47,798 bases of DNA from positions 1 to 47,798 of the forward strand of contig WFPK01000111.1 in the NCBI GenBank assembly GCA_015487555.1, in the 5' to 3' direction. Made by a program: the position numbers and the translations under genes. Positions 46,390-47,798 of this stretch are shown here, one piece after another. Origin of the DNA: Phycisphaerales bacterium (GTDB taxonomy: Bacteria; Planctomycetota; Phycisphaerae; Phycisphaerales; UBA1924). Below the pieces are notes generated by a model, which saw nothing but the letters and a program-made list of their open reading frames with translations, did no database searches and was not told where the DNA came from. Position 1 is the stretch's first letter. Each line of letters opens with the position of its first letter.

Positions 46390-47798
46390 ATGAACAACCA
46401 ACCCCAGCAACCCTTTTCTCAAACTACCCGCTACAAGGTAGATGCGCTTCTCGATCCAAACCGTTCAGATGCTTCCCCAGATTCGGACACTTTTGCGCCC
46501 CTCATCCGACTCAACACCACCGCCATCGCCGACAGCATCCTAGGCGTCATCGAAAACGCCTCCCTCATCCTCAAACCAATAGCTTCAAGCTACAAAATCA
46601 TCGCTTCAGGTACCGCATCGCAGATCGACCAGATGGACCTCCCCAAGTCCATCATGGAAATCACCCTCCGCGATCGGCTCATCATCCCCGCCCTCGTCAA
46701 CGCCCACACCCACCTCGACCTCACCCACATCGGCCCCATCGCCCACGACCCTACCGACGGCTTCGTCCAATGGGTCGATCACATCCGAGCCAATCGCAAA
46801 GCCGACGATACCGACATCCGCCAGGCTGTCCAACTGGGCATCCAGGCCTCCCTCACCGGCGGCTCGATCGCAGTGGGGGACATCGCCGGCGCGCCAGAAG
46901 GCCGAATCACCGACGCCCCCGCCCACACACTCGCAGCCTCCCCCTTGATCGGGGTGTCCTATCTCGAGTTCTTCGGCATCGGCACCACCGTCGTCTCCGC
47001 CATCAACAAAATCGACCACTATCTCGCTGCCACCCATCCCCAATCCCTCGCCGACCTCACCGATACAGGCGTCAAAATCGGGCTCCAGCCCCACGCCCCC
47101 AACACCGTCGATCTCTCTGTGTACCGCTGGGCTGCGTCGGCTGCCCGCGCACGATCCATGCCTCTCTCAACCCACCTCGCCGAGACCCCCGAAGAACGCG
47201 AGTTCATCGCCAATGGCACAGGTCCCCAGCGCACCTTCCTCGAACGCTTCGGCATCTGGCACAACTCCATCCTCGACCACATCGCCAAATCCAACCACCC
47301 CGTCGAGCACCTCGCCGAGGTGCTCTCCCCGGTGGCCCGGCTCGCCGAGCCGGGTCTTTCTGTGGTGTGCATAACTGAAGATGAAGAGAAGAACCCGGCT
47401 CGGCGAGCCGGGCCACCAAAATCTCCCCCCTTCCTCGTCGCCCATGTCAACGACGCCACCGACGCCGCCATCGAAATCCTCGCCGAGACCAACGCCTCCG
47501 TCGCCTACTGCCCACGAGCCAGCGCCTACTTCGGCGCCGATCAATACTTTGGCCCACACCGCTACCGCGACATGCTCGCTTCTGGCGTCAATGTCTGCCT
47601 CGGCACCGACTCCATCGTCAACCTCGACACCCCCGATCGAATCTCCATCCTCGACGAGATGCGCCACCTCCATCGCCGCGACGCCACCGATCCACGCACC
47701 CTTCTCCAAATGGCCACCACCAACGGAGCAGCCGCCTTAGGACTCGACGAATCCGCCTTCACCCTCACCCCCAGCACCCACCCCCTAGGCCTCCTCGC
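46390..47798 (+). CDS. Amidohydrolase (ATZ/TRZ, cytosine/guanine deaminase-like), 3' end off the window
   Basis: At least 469 codons are open, and the gene runs off the right edge. Family motifs are NAHTHLDLTH (metal His pair, near 105), STHLAETPEE, VAHVND and GTDSIVNLD (metal Asp). The family includes enzymes that deaminate or dechlorinate purine- or triazine-like compounds; the substrate cannot be told. Residues about 315-343 come from an 87-bp palindromic element and are unlike the rest of the fold. No ribosome binding site is seen, and the -10 box lies just before the ATG, so it may be leaderless. The frame was read by hand because no stop falls in the window. Confidence 0.85.
   Translation, partial: MNNQPQQPFSQTTRYKVDALLDPNRSDASPDSDTFAPLIRLNTTAIADSILGVIENASLILKPIASSYKIIASGTASQIDQMDLPKSIMEITLRDRLIIPALVNAHTHLDLTHIGPIAHDPTDGFVQWVDHIRANRKADDTDIRQAVQLGIQASLTGGSIAVGDIAGAPEGRITDAPAHTLAASPLIGVSYLEFFGIGTTVVSAINKIDHYLAATHPQSLADLTDTGVKIGLQPHAPNTVDLSVYRWAASAARARSMPLSTHLAETPEEREFIANGTGPQRTFLERFGIWHNSILDHIAKSNHPVEHLAEVLSPVARLAEPGLSVVCITEDEEKNPARRAGPPKSPPFLVAHVNDATDAAIEILAETNASVAYCPRASAYFGADQYFGPHRYRDMLASGVNVCLGTDSIVNLDTPDRISILDEMRHLHRRDATDPRTLLQMATTNGAAALGLDESAFTLTPSTHPLGLL
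47331..47417 (+). repeat. Palindromic element inside the amidohydrolase gene
   Basis: Two perfect 25-bp inverted arms (47331-47355 and 47393-47417; core GGTGGCCCGGCTCGCCGAGC) enclose 37 bp. Each arm is itself a hairpin, CCCGGCTCG-C-CGAGCCGGG. The unit is 87 bp, exactly 29 codons, and keeps the reading frame. The word TCTCCCC occurs on both sides (47324-47330, 47422-47428), perhaps a target duplication. Confidence 0.93.

Noticed and set aside
46290..47378. 362-codon plus-strand frame rich in Pro, His and Arg
   Set aside because: Overlaps the amidohydrolase in another phase; the amidohydrolase frame carries the metal-binding motifs and runs through the window end.

Overview
This window looks like a chromosomal segment of a planctomycete, most likely of the class Phycisphaerae (Phycisphaerales). 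Three things point there. The first gene ends in the paired NFFDISAFL dockerin-like repeats with a terminal Gly-Cys-Pro that I associate with that group. There is a DUF1501/DUF1800 gene pair. There is also a complete alternative complex III plus caa3 oxidase operon. Codon use is fairly uniform. I see no prophage, transposase, CRISPR array or plasmid function. The taxonomic assignment rests on these family traits, not on a search.

Layout. 1-400: a terminator from an upstream gene, then eight perfect 10-bp repeats leading into 401-2860, an exported FG-GAP/dockerin protein. 2899-4146: Kdo transferase (waaA). 4289-4361: tRNA-Lys(TTT). 4392-8872: SNF2 helicase and SWIM zinc-finger protein. 9295-9365: tRNA-Gln(TTG). 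9441-14827: housekeeping block glmU-like/prs/rplY/pth/rpsF, then ssb and rplI. Its first part keeps the Bacillus-type glmU-prs-ctc-pth order. Its second part resembles rpsF-ssb-rpsR-rplI but lacks rpsR. 14993-21624 (minus strand): a group-specific sigma-70 factor, PilT ATPase, a membrane-anchored PilB-like protein with a ruined ATPase site, and a CvpA-family protein. 21625-22730: a gene-poor stretch with a candidate structured RNA. 22731-24557: superoxide dismutase and two unknown membrane proteins. 24654-27543 (minus): DUF1800 and DUF1501 genes. 27685-29082 (minus): heme A synthase. 29328-45237: the respiratory operon actABCDEF, a small membrane protein, SCO, coxII (with fused cytochrome c), coxI, coxIII, coxIV-like, and a two-TM protein. 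45361-46239 (minus): OmpA-type lipoprotein. 46390 to the end: an amidohydrolase that runs off the window.

How the genes work together. Alternative complex III oxidises quinol and passes electrons through ActA/ActE hemes to the cytochrome c domain and CuA of oxidase subunit II. The A2-type subunit I then reduces oxygen. Heme A synthase (divergent) and SCO (inside the operon) supply the cofactors. Two uncharacterised membrane proteins in the operon are good candidates for extra subunits or assembly factors.

Repeats are the other theme. A 29-30 bp perfect inverted repeat occurs three times between genes. A different palindromic element lies in frame inside the amidohydrolase gene. Many intergenic gaps carry exact short tandem duplications of 10-16 bp. 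The most unusual gene is the PilB-like protein, where the Walker A lysine and Walker B glutamate are replaced but the zinc-binding cysteines remain.
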